Of a DNA stretch of 64,000 nucleotides, positions 8,313-17,370 are shown in pieces (within the stretch, counting starts at the first letter, position 1; the number at the start of each line of letters is the position of its first letter). This DNA comes from Streptomyces canus. GTDB lineage: Bacteria > Actinomycetota > Actinomycetes > Streptomycetales > Streptomycetaceae. A program made the position numbers and the translations under genes. The stretch lies in contig NZ_JAUSWW010000001.1 of the NCBI RefSeq assembly GCF_030815415.1, forward strand, positions 8,866,001 to 8,930,000, in the 5' to 3' direction. The notes beneath the pieces were generated by a model. It was not told the DNA's origin. It did not search any database and worked only from the letters and a program-made list of their open reading frames with translations.

Positions 8313-9620
8313 GTGAACTCACCGCTCACGGGATCGGATCGCACCTACGACATCCTCGGAATCGGCTTCGGCCCGTCAAATCTGGCCCTGGCCATAGCCA
8401 TTGCCGAACACAACGCAGACCTTCCACCCGAGCGACGGCTGGACGCCCTTTTCCTGGAACGCCAACCGGGCTTCGGCTGGCACCGGGGCATGCTCATCGA
8501 CGACGCCACCATGCAGGTGTCCTTCCTGAAGGACCTGGTGACGTTACGGGACCCGGCCAGCGACTTCAGCTTTCTCTGCTTCCTGCGCGACCGCGGCCGG
8601 CTGGTCGACTTCCTGAACCAGAAGACCCTGTTCCCGCTGCGCGTCGAGTTCCACGAGTACTTCGAATGGGCCGCCGACCGGGTCCGCTCGCTCGTCGCCT
8701 ACGGCCACGAGGTGACCGCCGTCGACCCGGTCCGGGACGACTCGGGCGCCGTCACCAGCTTCGAGGTGGTCTGCGGCGGGGTGACCTACCGGGCCCGCAA
8801 TCTGACCGTGGCCGTCGGTCTGGAACCCCATGTGCCACCTGGCGCCGAACTGTCCGAACGGGTCTGGCACAACAGCCAGTTGCTGCCCGGCGTGGAAAAG
8901 CTCCTCGCCGAGGGCAAGTCCGTGCGGCGGGCCGTCGTCCTGGGCGCGGGGCAGAGCGCCGCCGAGTCGGTCGACTACCTGCACCGCTCCTTCCCGGAGG
9001 CCGAGGTCTGCGCGGTCTTCTCCAAGTACGGCTACACCCCGTCGGACGACAGCCCGTTCGCCAACCGCATCTTCGACCCGGAGGCGGTGGACGTGTACTT
9101 CACCTCCCCGTCGGAGGTGAAACAGTCCCTGTTCGACTACCACCGCTCGACCAACTACTCCGTGGTCGACATGGAGTTGATCGAGTCCCTGTACGCGAGC
9201 GCGTACCGCGAGAAGGTCACCGGCCGGGAGCGGCTGCGCTTCCTCAACGTCTCCCGCATCCGCGAGGTGTGCCAACGCGCCGACAACGCCCTCGACATCA
9301 CCGTCGAGTACCTCCCCACCGGCGACGAGCAGACCATGGAGGCCGACCTGCTGGTGCACGCCACCGGATATCGGCCGCGCGACTTCACGACCCTGCTCGG
9401 AGAGGCGGCCAAGGTCTGTCTCCGGGACGACGGGGACGCCATCCGCGTGACCCGCGACCACCGCGTGGAGACCGCACCCGACGTCACCGCGGGCATCTAC
9501 CTCCAGGGCGGCACCGAGCACACCCATGGACTGACCTCGACCCTGCTGTCCACGACGGCGATCCGGGCCGGCGAGATCCATCGCTCACTGCTCGCCAGGC
9601 AGGCGGCACGCTCCGGCTGA
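8313..9620 (+). CDS. L-ornithine N5-monooxygenase (CchB-like)
   Basis: GTG at 8313 is chosen because GAGGGAGG (8295-8302) sits 10 nt upstream; an in-frame ATG at 8283 lacks a ribosome site. 435 residues. FAD motif GIGFGPSNL at about 16-24, NADPH motif VLGAGQSAAES in the middle, the ATGYRP signature, and a C-terminal LTSTLLSTTAIRAGEI, all typical of the lysine/ornithine N-hydroxylase family (SidA, PvdA, CchB). It would hydroxylate the side-chain nitrogen of ornithine before formylation and loading onto the NRPS. It is divergent from the formyltransferase, with the iron box between them. Confidence 0.92.
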   Translation: MNSPLTGSDRTYDILGIGFGPSNLALAIAIAEHNADLPPERRLDALFLERQPGFGWHRGMLIDDATMQVSFLKDLVTLRDPASDFSFLCFLRDRGRLVDFLNQKTLFPLRVEFHEYFEWAADRVRSLVAYGHEVTAVDPVRDDSGAVTSFEVVCGGVTYRARNLTVAVGLEPHVPPGAELSERVWHNSQLLPGVEKLLAEGKSVRRAVVLGAGQSAAESVDYLHRSFPEAEVCAVFSKYGYTPSDDSPFANRIFDPEAVDVYFTSPSEVKQSLFDYHRSTNYSVVDMELIESLYASAYREKVTGRERLRFLNVSRIREVCQRADNALDITVEYLPTGDEQTMEADLLVHATGYRPRDFTTLLGEAAKVCLRDDGDAIRVTRDHRVETAPDVTAGIYLQGGTEHTHGLTSTLLSTTAIRAGEIHRSLLARQAARSG

Positions 9621-9664
9621 GCCGCCCGCGGGTGCGCCTGACGAGTGGCCCGTCCCCGGGCCCG

Positions 9665-11491
9665 TCAGCCCAGCGCGCGATCCAGGTTGAACGCCGCGCT
9701 GATGAGCGCGAGATGCGTGAACGCCTGCGGGAAGTTGCCCTGTTGCTCGCCGGTGTGGCTGATCTCCTCGGCGTACAGACCCAGATGGTTGGCGTACGTG
9801 AGCATCTTCTCGAAGGCGAGCCGTGCCTCGTCGACCCGGCCGGCGTGCACCATCGCCTCGACGTACCAGAAGGAGCAGATGGAGAACGTGCCCTCGTCGC
9901 CGCGCAGCCCGTCGGGGCTGGCCAGCGGGTCGTAGCGGTAGACCAAGGAGTCGGAGACCAGCTCCTGGGTGAGCGCGTCCAGGGTGGACAGCCACTTGGG
10001 GTCGGTCGGGGCGATGAACTTCGTCAGCGGCATCATGAGGACGGCCGCGTCCAGCACGTCGCCGTCCTCGTGCTGCACGAACGCCTTGCGGGTCTCGGAC
10101 CAGCCGCGGCTCATGATCCGCCGGTAGATCGTGTCGCGGCACTCCAGCCAGCGCGGCAGATCGGCCGGCAGACCGCGGCGGCTCGCCATGCGGATCGCCC
10201 GCTCGATCGCCACCCAGCACATGAGACGTGAGTACAGGAAGTTCTTGCGGCCGCCCCGGGTCTCCCAGATCCCCTCGTCGGGCTGGTCCCAGTGCTCGCA
10301 CACCCATTCCACCAGGGCGCACACGTCGTCCCACTGGTCGCTGGAGATCGGCTTGGCCCACTTGTCGTAGAGATAGATCGAGTCGATCAGCGCGCCGTAG
10401 ATGTCCAGCTGGAGCTGGTCCGCCGCGGCATTGCCGATCCGTACCGGTGCGGAGCCCTGATGCCCTTCGAGGTGGGGGAGTTCGGTCTCGGTCAGGTCGG
10501 TGCGGCCGTCGATGCCGTACATGATCTGCAACGGTCCGGAGTGCTTGCCGTCGCCCGGACTGATGTGCTTGGTCACGAAGTTCATGAACGCCTCGGCCTC
10601 GCCGGTGAAGCCGAGCCGCAGCAGGGCGTACACACAGAACGCGGCGTCCCGCACCCACACGTACCGGTAGTCCCAGTTGCGTTCCCCGCCGAGCTGCTCG
10701 GGCAGGCTCGTGGTCGGCGCGGCCACGATCGCGCCGGTCGGAGCGTAGGTGAGCAGCTTCAGGGTGAGGGCCGAGCGGTGCACCATCTCCCGCCACCGGC
10801 CCCGGTACTTGGAGGCGGAGAGCCAGCGGCGCCAGTAGGCGACCGTGCTGTTGAACTGCTCCTCGGCCTCGGTGCGGGCGCATCTGCGCGGGGTCACCTC
10901 ACCGCCGACCTGGTCCAGCGCGAACACCGCCGACTCGCCCTCGGCGAGCTTGAAGTCGGCACGGGTGTCCTGGCCGTCGGTCTCCAGCGGCACCGTCGCG
11001 GTCAGGCCGAGCGACAGCTGCGCCGATTCGAAGACGGCGACGTCGCCGGCCATGCGCACGGTGTGCGGCGTCCTGCCGTAGTCGAACCGCGGGGCGACAC
11101 GGGTGCGGAACGGGAGGGAGCCGCGTACGCACACCACCCGCCGGATCAGCCGGTGCCGCTCGGTCTCGGCCGACTCGCCGTCCACCGGCATGAAGTCCTG
11201 CACCTCGCCGACGCCGTCCTCGGTGAAGAAGCGGGTGATCAGGACGTTGGTGTCGGGGAAGTAGAACTGCTTCGTCTTCGCCGGCACCGACGCGGCGAGC
11301 TGGAAGGACCCGCCGCGCTCCGCGTCGAGGATCGAGGCGAAGACGCTGGGGGCGTCGAAGGCCGGGCAGCAGTACCAGTCGATCGTGCCGTCCGTGCCCA
11401 CCAGCGCCACGCTCCGCAGGTCGCCGATCAGCCCGTGCTCGGCGATCGGCAGATACGGTTGGTCCGGCTGGTCCAAAGGTGTTGCGCTCAT
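9665..11491 (-). CDS. Glycoside hydrolase family 15 protein (glucoamylase/trehalase-like)
   Basis: 608 residues, the usual length for bacterial GH15 proteins. The N-terminal beta-sandwich region begins IAEHGLIGDLRSVALVG and contains DGTIDWYCCPAFDAPSVF. The catalytic barrel shows GERNWDYRYVWVRDAAF and a C-terminal half with GTFSICSFWYVEA. No signal peptide is present, so it is cytoplasmic. Members hydrolyse alpha-glucosidic bonds; actinobacterial examples include trehalases and glucoamylase-like enzymes, and the substrate cannot be read from sequence. It is downstream of, and on the same strand as, the DeoR gene, with a 58-bp gap. Confidence 0.88.
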   Translation of the reverse strand: MSATPLDQPDQPYLPIAEHGLIGDLRSVALVGTDGTIDWYCCPAFDAPSVFASILDAERGGSFQLAASVPAKTKQFYFPDTNVLITRFFTEDGVGEVQDFMPVDGESAETERHRLIRRVVCVRGSLPFRTRVAPRFDYGRTPHTVRMAGDVAVFESAQLSLGLTATVPLETDGQDTRADFKLAEGESAVFALDQVGGEVTPRRCARTEAEEQFNSTVAYWRRWLSASKYRGRWREMVHRSALTLKLLTYAPTGAIVAAPTTSLPEQLGGERNWDYRYVWVRDAAFCVYALLRLGFTGEAEAFMNFVTKHISPGDGKHSGPLQIMYGIDGRTDLTETELPHLEGHQGSAPVRIGNAAADQLQLDIYGALIDSIYLYDKWAKPISSDQWDDVCALVEWVCEHWDQPDEGIWETRGGRKNFLYSRLMCWVAIERAIRMASRRGLPADLPRWLECRDTIYRRIMSRGWSETRKAFVQHEDGDVLDAAVLMMPLTKFIAPTDPKWLSTLDALTQELVSDSLVYRYDPLASPDGLRGDEGTFSICSFWYVEAMVHAGRVDEARLAFEKMLTYANHLGLYAEEISHTGEQQGNFPQAFTHLALISAAFNLDRALG

Positions 11492-11549
11492 CGCGGCCTC
11501 CCTGGAACCACCCTAGGTCGGTTCGGCCCGGCAGGTGCCGCGAACGGAC

Positions 11550-12329
11550 TCAGACCGCGACGACCCGGATCCCCGCCTCCTCGAAGCTCCGCACGGCGTC
11601 CTCGTCGGCCGCCGTGTCCGTGACCAGCGTGTCCACCGCGTCGGACGCGCAGATCCGGGCGAACGCGCGCTGCCCCAGCTTGCTGGAGTCGGCGGCCACG
11701 ATCACCCGCTCGGCACGCTCGCACAGCAGCCGGTTGATGGCGGCCTCGGCCTCGTCGTGCGCGGCCGCGCCGTGCGTGACGTCGAAGGCGACCACACCGA
11801 GCACCGCCACATCGATGGTGATCTGGCTCAGCACCCCGTCGGCGAGCGGCCCGATGAGCTCGTACGACTGCGGGCGTGCCACCCCGCCGGTCACCACGAT
11901 CTTGAACTGCGGGCGCACGGCCAGCTCGTTGGCGATGTTCAGCGCGTTGGTGACGACGGTGAGCGCGGGGGAGCCGGATGCCAGGTCGGGGCGCACGGCC
12001 AGGGCGCGGGCCACCTCGGTGGTGGTCGTGCCGCCCGTGAGGCCCACGGCGGTGCCGGGGGTGACGAGAGCGGCGACGGCCTGGGCGATGCGCTGCTTCT
12101 CGGAGGCGTGCCGGGCCGTCTTGTAGCGCAGCGGCAGCTCGTAGGACACCCCGTGCACGACCGCGCCGCCCCGGGTGCGCACGAGCATCTGCTGCTCGGC
12201 CAGCTGGTCGAAGTCGCGGCGGATCGTGGCGGACGAGACCCCGAGCTCGGCGGCGGCCTCCTCGACGTCCAGCCGGCCGCGCTCCACGAGCAGTTCCAGC
12301 AGCGCTTTCCAGCGGGCGTCCCGGGACAT
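11550..12329 (-). CDS. DeoR/GlpR-family transcriptional repressor
   Basis: 259 residues. An N-terminal winged helix (LDVEEAAAELGVSSATIRRDFDQL) is followed by the DeoR sugar-phosphate sensor domain with GGTTTTEVARAL, VVTNALNIA, and DVAVLGVVAFD. Such regulators bind phosphorylated sugars and repress catabolic operons. It diverges from a SIS-domain isomerase and class II aldolase gene pair, whose shared 137-bp upstream region carries palindromic CTCGA elements, so it most likely controls that pair. Confidence 0.88.
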   Translation of the reverse strand: MSRDARWKALLELLVERGRLDVEEAAAELGVSSATIRRDFDQLAEQQMLVRTRGGAVVHGVSYELPLRYKTARHASEKQRIAQAVAALVTPGTAVGLTGGTTTTEVARALAVRPDLASGSPALTVVTNALNIANELAVRPQFKIVVTGGVARPQSYELIGPLADGVLSQITIDVAVLGVVAFDVTHGAAAHDEAEAAINRLLCERAERVIVAADSSKLGQRAFARICASDAVDTLVTDTAADEDAVRSFEEAGIRVVAV

Positions 12330-12380
12330 CCGCGGCCTCCATTCCTCGACCTCTCCGTGACCTTAGCGCACCTCCATGTC

Positions 12381-12420
12381 ACTCGAGTGCTTGATTCTGC
12401 TCGAAAACTCGCTATATCTT
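12381..12420 (+). promoter_or_regulatory. Promoter with candidate DeoR operator
   Basis: Seen: a palindrome ACTCGAGT at 12381-12388, TTGATT at 12391-12396 as a -35-like box, a matching CTCGA at 12400-12404, ACTCG at 12407-12411, and TATCTT at 12415-12420 as a -10-like box, 18 bp from the -35. CGAGT (12384-12388) and ACTCG (12407-12411) form an inverted repeat around the -35. Position ahead of the isomerase/aldolase operon fits a DeoR-repressed promoter. Confidence 0.45.
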
Positions 12421-12466
12421 GCAGAAACAATCACGGCGGTGTTCGTTGACGGGGAGGGACCGCGAC

Positions 12467-13351
12467 ATGACTCATGTCGAGGACGAGCTGTTCAGTCAGC
12501 CCGAGTGCTGGATCCGCGCGGCGGCCCAGGCGCCGGAACATGCCGCCGTGCTGCCGGTGCCGGGGGAGCGGGTCGCGATCGTGGGGTGCGGCACCTCGTA
12601 CTTCATGGCGCAGTCCGTCGCGGCGCTGCGCGAGGGCGCGGGACAGGGCGAGACGGACGCCTTCGCCGCCTCGGAGTACCCGCACGGCCGCCCGTACGAC
12701 CGTGTCCTCGCCCTCACCCGCTCCGGCACCACCACCGAAGTGCTGGAACTCCTCGAGCGGTTGAAGGGCCGTACCCGGACCACGGCCCTCACCGCCGACC
12801 CGCACACACCGGTCATGCGGGCCGCCGACGACACCGTCGTGCTCGACTTCGCGGACGAACGGTCCGTCGTGCAGACCCGGTTCGCGACCACCGCCCTGAC
12901 CCTGCTCCGCGCCCACCTCGGTCTGCACACCGACGCCGTCGTCGCCGACGCCCGCAGCGCACTCACCGCCCCGCTGCCGGACGGGCTCGTGGACTGCACG
13001 CAGTTCACCTTCCTCGGCCGCGGCTGGACCGTGGGTCTGGCCAACGAGGCAGGCCTGAAGATGCGCGAGGCGGCCCTGTCCTGGACCGAGGCCTACCCGG
13101 CCATGGAGTACCGGCACGGCCCCATCAGCATCACCACCGCGGGGACCGCGACCTGGATGTTCGGCGACGCGCCCGAGGGGCTGGCCGAGCAGGTGCGGGA
13201 GACCGGCGGACTGTGGGTCGCGGGCGGTCTCGACCCGCTCGCCGAACTGGTCCGCGCCCAGCGGCTCGCCGTGGCCGTCGCCGCGGACCGGGGTCTCGAC
13301 CCGGACCGGCCGCGCCATCTCACCCGTTCCGTGATCCTCGCCGGTTCGTAG
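12467..13351 (+). CDS. SIS-domain sugar isomerase/deaminase (AgaS-like)
   Basis: 294 residues; ATG 12467 has GGGGAGGG 8 nt upstream. Two SIS (sugar isomerase) halves are seen: VAIVGCGTSYFMAQS and TRSGTTTEVLELLERLKG in the first, and FLGRGWTVGLANEAGLKMREAALSW with EYRHGPIS in the second. The same family includes AgaS and the GlmS isomerase domain, which act on amino-sugar phosphates. With the aldolase 8 bp downstream it probably forms a pathway turning an amino-sugar 6-phosphate into a ketose phosphate for cleavage. The exact substrate is inferred from context only. Confidence 0.8.
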   Translation: MTHVEDELFSQPECWIRAAAQAPEHAAVLPVPGERVAIVGCGTSYFMAQSVAALREGAGQGETDAFAASEYPHGRPYDRVLALTRSGTTTEVLELLERLKGRTRTTALTADPHTPVMRAADDTVVLDFADERSVVQTRFATTALTLLRAHLGLHTDAVVADARSALTAPLPDGLVDCTQFTFLGRGWTVGLANEAGLKMREAALSWTEAYPAMEYRHGPISITTAGTATWMFGDAPEGLAEQVRETGGLWVAGGLDPLAELVRAQRLAVAVAADRGLDPDRPRHLTRSVILAGS

Positions 13352-13359
13352 GAGCGGCC

Positions 13360-14208
13360 GTGCCCCTGGTCACCACCGGCGAGCTCGTCACGCGGGCCGC
13401 CGCCGCGCACCGCGCCGTCGCCGCGCTCAACGTCGTCACGCTCGAACACGTCGAGGCGGTCGTCGCCGGCGCCGAGTCGGCGGACGCCGCCGTCGTCCTC
13501 CAAGTCAGCGAGAACGCCGTCAAGTTCCGCCTCGGACGACTGCAACCCCTCGCCCGCGCCGCCGTCGCCGCGTGCGAACGCGCCGCCGTCCCTGTCGCGT
13601 TGCACCTGGACCACGTCCAGAGCGACTCCCTCCTGAGACAGGCCGCGGACGCCGGATTCAGCTCCGTGATGTACGACGCCGCCCACCTGCCCTACCGGGA
13701 GAACCTCGCCGCCACCCGTGCCGCCGCGGACTGGGCCCATGCCCAAGGCCTCTGGATCGAGGCGGAGTTGGGTGAGGTCGGCGGCAAGAACGGCGAACCG
13801 CCGCTCGACGCCCACGCGCCCGGCGCACGCACCGACCCCGCCGAGGCCCGCGCCTTCGTGACCGACTCCGGAGTGGACGCCCTCGCCGTCGCCATCGGCA
13901 GCTCGCACGCGATGACCACCCGCACCGCCAGCCTCGACCACGCCCTCCTCGCACGCCTCTCCGGCGCGCTGGACGTACCGCTCGTCCTGCACGGCTCGTC
14001 GGGCCTGCCGGACGACGAACTGACCGCCGCCGTCGCGGGCGGCATCACCAAGGTCAACATCGGCACCGCCCTCAACATCGCCATGACCGGCGCCATACGC
14101 GACTTCCTCACCGCCCACCCCGAGGCGGTCGACTCGCGCACGTACCTGGGGGTGGGGCGGGCGGCGATGGCGCGGGCCGTGGCGGGGATCATCCGGGTGC
14201 TGGGCTGA
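13360..14208 (+). CDS. Class II ketose-bisphosphate aldolase (GatY/KbaY-like)
   Basis: GTG 13360 follows GGAG placed at the end of the isomerase gene; 282 residues. Class II aldolase features: AALNVVTLEHVEAVV near the N-terminus, zinc-site segment LHLDHVQS, IEAELGEVGGKNG, VLHGSSGLPDDEL, and the phosphate-binding KVNIGTAL near the C-terminus. Members split fructose- or tagatose-1,6-bisphosphate to dihydroxyacetone phosphate and glyceraldehyde 3-phosphate. Pairing with an AgaS-like isomerase and a DeoR repressor points to tagatose-bisphosphate cleavage in galactosamine-type catabolism. No matching kinase or PTS lies nearby; the RpiB-like gene at 20310 is too distant to link. Confidence 0.82.
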   Translation: MPLVTTGELVTRAAAAHRAVAALNVVTLEHVEAVVAGAESADAAVVLQVSENAVKFRLGRLQPLARAAVAACERAAVPVALHLDHVQSDSLLRQAADAGFSSVMYDAAHLPYRENLAATRAAADWAHAQGLWIEAELGEVGGKNGEPPLDAHAPGARTDPAEARAFVTDSGVDALAVAIGSSHAMTTRTASLDHALLARLSGALDVPLVLHGSSGLPDDELTAAVAGGITKVNIGTALNIAMTGAIRDFLTAHPEAVDSRTYLGVGRAAMARAVAGIIRVLG

Positions 14209-14213
14209 CGCGG

Positions 14214-15359
14214 CTACTTCCTGACAGCCCTCAGCACCACGAACTTCGGGTCGCTGGCCATCAGTTCACTGTTCCCGAACAGCCGACGCAGCTTGGCGTG
14301 GTAGCCCAGATGGCGGTTGCCGATCACCCACAGCTCGCCGCCCGGCCGCAGCGCGCCGTGCGCGCCCGTGAACATCCGCCAGGCCGTGGCGTCGGTGGTG
14401 GTCTGATGGGAGTGGAACGGCGGATTGTTGAGCACGAGGTCAACACTCCCGTCCGCCACTCCGGCGAGCCCGTCCCCGACCCGGAACTCGGCATGCCCCG
14501 GAACGCCGTTCGCCTTGTACGTCGCCTCCGCCGAGGCCACGGCCTGGAACGACTCGTCCACGAACAGCACCTCGGCCTCGGGGTTCGCCAGCGCCACCCC
14601 CGTACCGACGACCCCGTTGCCGCAGCCCAGGTCCACCACCCGCTGCGCACCCTTGCCGTCCGGCAGGTGCTGGAGGAAGAACCGGGTGCCGACGTCGAGG
14701 CGGTCGGCACAGAAGACACCCGCGTGATTGACCACCGTGCGCCCCGAGACCGTGCCGATGCCGTCGGGCAGCTCATAGCGGTACGGCCACGGACTGGTGG
14801 TCGTGCGCGGTGCCGTCCCGGGCGTGCAGAAGATGAGCCGCGCCTTCTTCTCGGCGAGCGAGGTGCGGGTCGGTCCGAGGATCCGCTCGAACAGCTTCAG
14901 CGTCGAGGTGTGGATCTCCTTCACCATCCCGGTCCCGACGACGACGGTGCCCTCGTGCACCGCGGGCGCCAGCCGCAGCAGCTGGTCCTCCAGCAGGGCC
15001 AGGCTCTTCGGCACCCGCACCAGCAGGACGTCGATCCGGCCGGGCGGCGGGTCCTGGGTGGTGAGGAGCCGCACCGCCCCGTTCTCGACACCGCCCCGGG
15101 CCAGGTTCGCCCGGGTCGCCTCCTGGGAGAGGTAGGAGTCGGTGATCTGCACCGGCCGGTGCGCGGCGAGCGCCGTGGACAGCGCGCCCCAGCGATCACC
15201 CAGGACAACGACCGTGCCGGACAGCGGGACCGCCTGTTCGGCCAGGTGCGTCAGCAGGTACTCGTCCGAGGCGTCCCAGGCACGAAGCCTGTCACGCGGG
15301 TCCTCGGGGAAACGGGCCAGCGTGAGCTGGCCCCAGGGCGTCGCCATACGGTCGTTCAT
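14214..15359 (-). CDS. RlmG/RsmC-type rRNA guanine-N2 methyltransferase
   Basis: 381 residues. The N-terminal half is a degenerate methyltransferase-like domain. The C-terminal half is an intact SAM-binding fold with VVDLGCGNGVVGTG and the catalytic NPPFH motif of base-amino methyltransferases, followed by LRPGGELWVIGNRHLGYH. Length and two-domain layout match RlmG and RsmC, which methylate guanine N2 in ribosomal RNA. Which rRNA position is modified cannot be told. It is convergent with the aldolase gene, 5 bp apart. Confidence 0.85.
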   Translation of the reverse strand: MNDRMATPWGQLTLARFPEDPRDRLRAWDASDEYLLTHLAEQAVPLSGTVVVLGDRWGALSTALAAHRPVQITDSYLSQEATRANLARGGVENGAVRLLTTQDPPPGRIDVLLVRVPKSLALLEDQLLRLAPAVHEGTVVVGTGMVKEIHTSTLKLFERILGPTRTSLAEKKARLIFCTPGTAPRTTTSPWPYRYELPDGIGTVSGRTVVNHAGVFCADRLDVGTRFFLQHLPDGKGAQRVVDLGCGNGVVGTGVALANPEAEVLFVDESFQAVASAEATYKANGVPGHAEFRVGDGLAGVADGSVDLVLNNPPFHSHQTTTDATAWRMFTGAHGALRPGGELWVIGNRHLGYHAKLRRLFGNSELMASDPKFVVLRAVRK

Positions 15360-15414
15360 CGTGGGTCCAGGCTATCGGAGCCGCAGCTCAGGACTGTTCG
15401 GGCAGGATGGCCTC

Positions 15415-16089
15415 ATGGACACCGAGCTGTTCCCGAGGCCCCGCACGGAGGTCGCGCCGGGCGCGGTGCACCTGCCGGACTGGCTCGACGCGAGCCGGCA
15501 GCACGAGCTGCTGGAGGCCTGCCGCGAGTGGGCCCGCCCCCCGGCCGGGCTGCGCTCGGTCCGCACCCCCGGCGGCGGCACGATGACCGCCCGGCAGGTC
15601 TGTCTGGGCTGGCACTGGTACCCGTACGCCTACGCCCGCACCGTCGTCGACGGCGACGGCGCCCCGGTCAAGCCGTTCCCCGAGTGGCTGGGGGAGCTGG
15701 GCCGCAGCGCCGTGCGGGACGCCTTCGGGGCGCCCTCTCCCACGGCCGGGAGCGCACCCCGGGTGACCTCACCGCCGTACGACATCGCACTGATCAACTT
15801 CTACGACGGCGACGCCCGCATGGGCATGCATCGCGACAGCGACGAGAAGTCGGACGACCCGGTGGTGTCCCTGAGCCTCGGCGACACCTGTGTCTTCCGG
15901 TTCGGCAACACCGAGACGCGGACGAAGCCGTACACGGACGTCGAACTGCGCAGCGGCGACCTGTTCGTGTTCGGCGGCCCCTCGCGGCTCGCGTACCACG
16001 GCGTGCCGAAGGTGTACCCGGATACCGCGCCCCCGGAGTTGGGGCTGGCCGGACGGCTGAACATCACGCTCAGAGTCAGTGGCCGGTAG
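15415..16089 (+). CDS. AlkB-like 2-oxoglutarate/Fe(II) dioxygenase
   Basis: 224 residues from ATG 15415. The C-terminal half shows NFYDGDARMGMHRDSDE, giving the HxD iron ligands, then a distal His in AYHGVPKV and the Arg-rich 2-oxoglutarate site RLNITLRV. SLGDTCVFRFG fits the AlkB core. These enzymes oxidatively remove alkyl groups from DNA bases such as 1-methyladenine. Standing alone, without an Ada or glycosylase neighbour, it could be housekeeping repair. Confidence 0.87.
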   Translation: MDTELFPRPRTEVAPGAVHLPDWLDASRQHELLEACREWARPPAGLRSVRTPGGGTMTARQVCLGWHWYPYAYARTVVDGDGAPVKPFPEWLGELGRSAVRDAFGAPSPTAGSAPRVTSPPYDIALINFYDGDARMGMHRDSDEKSDDPVVSLSLGDTCVFRFGNTETRTKPYTDVELRSGDLFVFGGPSRLAYHGVPKVYPDTAPPELGLAGRLNITLRVSGR

Positions 16090-16125
16090 GACGGCGGCCC
16101 AGCGGATCATGGGAGACTCGCCCTC

Positions 16126-17370
16126 ATGAGCGGCAAGGCGGACCCCCGGCCGACGGGGGAAGGAACGACCTCGAGGACGCGGTTGGACCGGGGACGCGGT
16201 GCGCTCGGGCCCGCTCTGGAGCTCGTGCACACCGGACGCGCCCCCACCCGCGCCGTGCTCACCGCCGAACTCGGAGTGACACGCGCCACGGCCGGCGCGG
16301 TCGCCGCCGAGCTGGAGGCGCTCGGGCTGATCCGGGTCGACGCCCGGCCCGGCGCGGCCGCCGGTTCGCAGGGCCGGCCCTCGCACCGGCTCGCGGTCGC
16401 CGAGGAAGGGCCCGTCGTCCTCGCCGCGCAGGTGCACGCCGACGGATTCCGGGCGGCGCTGGTCGGCCTGGGCGGCCGGATCGTCGCCACCGCACCCGGC
16501 TGCGAGACCGTCGACGCCGACCCGGCGAAGGTCCTCGCCTCGGTCGTCGAGGCGGGCGCCGGGCTGCTGCGCACCACCGGTCTGCGCTGTGTGGGCGCCG
16601 GTCTCGCGGTCCCCTCCGCCGTCGCCGAGCCCGACGGGACCGCGCTGAACCCGCTGCACCTGGCCTGGCGCGTGGGCGCCCCCGTCCGCCGGATCTTCGC
16701 GGAGTGCGTCCGGGCCGCCGGTATCGCCGGACCGGCCTTCGCGGGCAACGACGTCAACCTCGCCGCGCTCGCCGAGCACCGGCACGGCGCGGGCCGCGGC
16801 GCCCGCGACCTGCTGTGCGTGGCCACCGGACACCGGGGCGTCGGCGGGGCGCTGGTCCTCGACGGCCGCCTGCACACCGGCAGTTCGGGCCTCGCGCTGG
16901 AAGTCGGCCACCTGACCGTCAACCCCGAGGGCCGGCCCTGCCACTGCGGCAGCCGCGGCTGCCTGGACGTCGAGGCCGACCCGCTGGCCTTCCTCGACGC
17001 CGTGGGCCGCGCGCCCGGGCCCGAGGTGTCCCTGCTCCAGCAGTCCAACGAACTGATCCGCGACCACTACGACGACCCGGCCGTCCGCACCGCCACCGAG
17101 GCCCTCATCGACCGCCTCGGACTGGGCCTCGCGGGCCTGGTGAACATCCTCAACCCGGACCGCATCATCCTCGGCGGCCTGCACCGCACCCTCCTCGACG
17201 CCGACCCGCACCGGCTGCGCGCGGTCGTCGCCGACCGCAGCCTGTGGGGGCAGAGCGGCGGCGTACCGATCCTCGCGTGCACCCTCGACCACAACAGCCT
17301 GGTCGGTGCCGCCGAGTTGGCGTGGCAGCCGGTGCTGGACGACCCGCTGGGGGCGCTAACCCACCAGTGA
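16126..17370 (+). CDS. ROK-family transcriptional regulator
   Basis: 414 residues. The N-terminal 80 residues form a winged helix (LTAELGVTRATAGAVAAELEALGLI). The rest is a ROK sugar-kinase fold with VGAGLAVPSAV, GNDVNLAALAEH, and the zinc signature EVGHLTVN...CHCGSRGCLD. Such proteins sense sugars and repress uptake or catabolic genes. The target is unknown because no sugar operon adjoins. It converges on the XRE gene with a 15-bp overlap of 3' ends. Confidence 0.87.
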   Translation: MSGKADPRPTGEGTTSRTRLDRGRGALGPALELVHTGRAPTRAVLTAELGVTRATAGAVAAELEALGLIRVDARPGAAAGSQGRPSHRLAVAEEGPVVLAAQVHADGFRAALVGLGGRIVATAPGCETVDADPAKVLASVVEAGAGLLRTTGLRCVGAGLAVPSAVAEPDGTALNPLHLAWRVGAPVRRIFAECVRAAGIAGPAFAGNDVNLAALAEHRHGAGRGARDLLCVATGHRGVGGALVLDGRLHTGSSGLALEVGHLTVNPEGRPCHCGSRGCLDVEADPLAFLDAVGRAPGPEVSLLQQSNELIRDHYDDPAVRTATEALIDRLGLGLAGLVNILNPDRIILGGLHRTLLDADPHRLRAVVADRSLWGQSGGVPILACTLDHNSLVGAAELAWQPVLDDPLGALTHQ

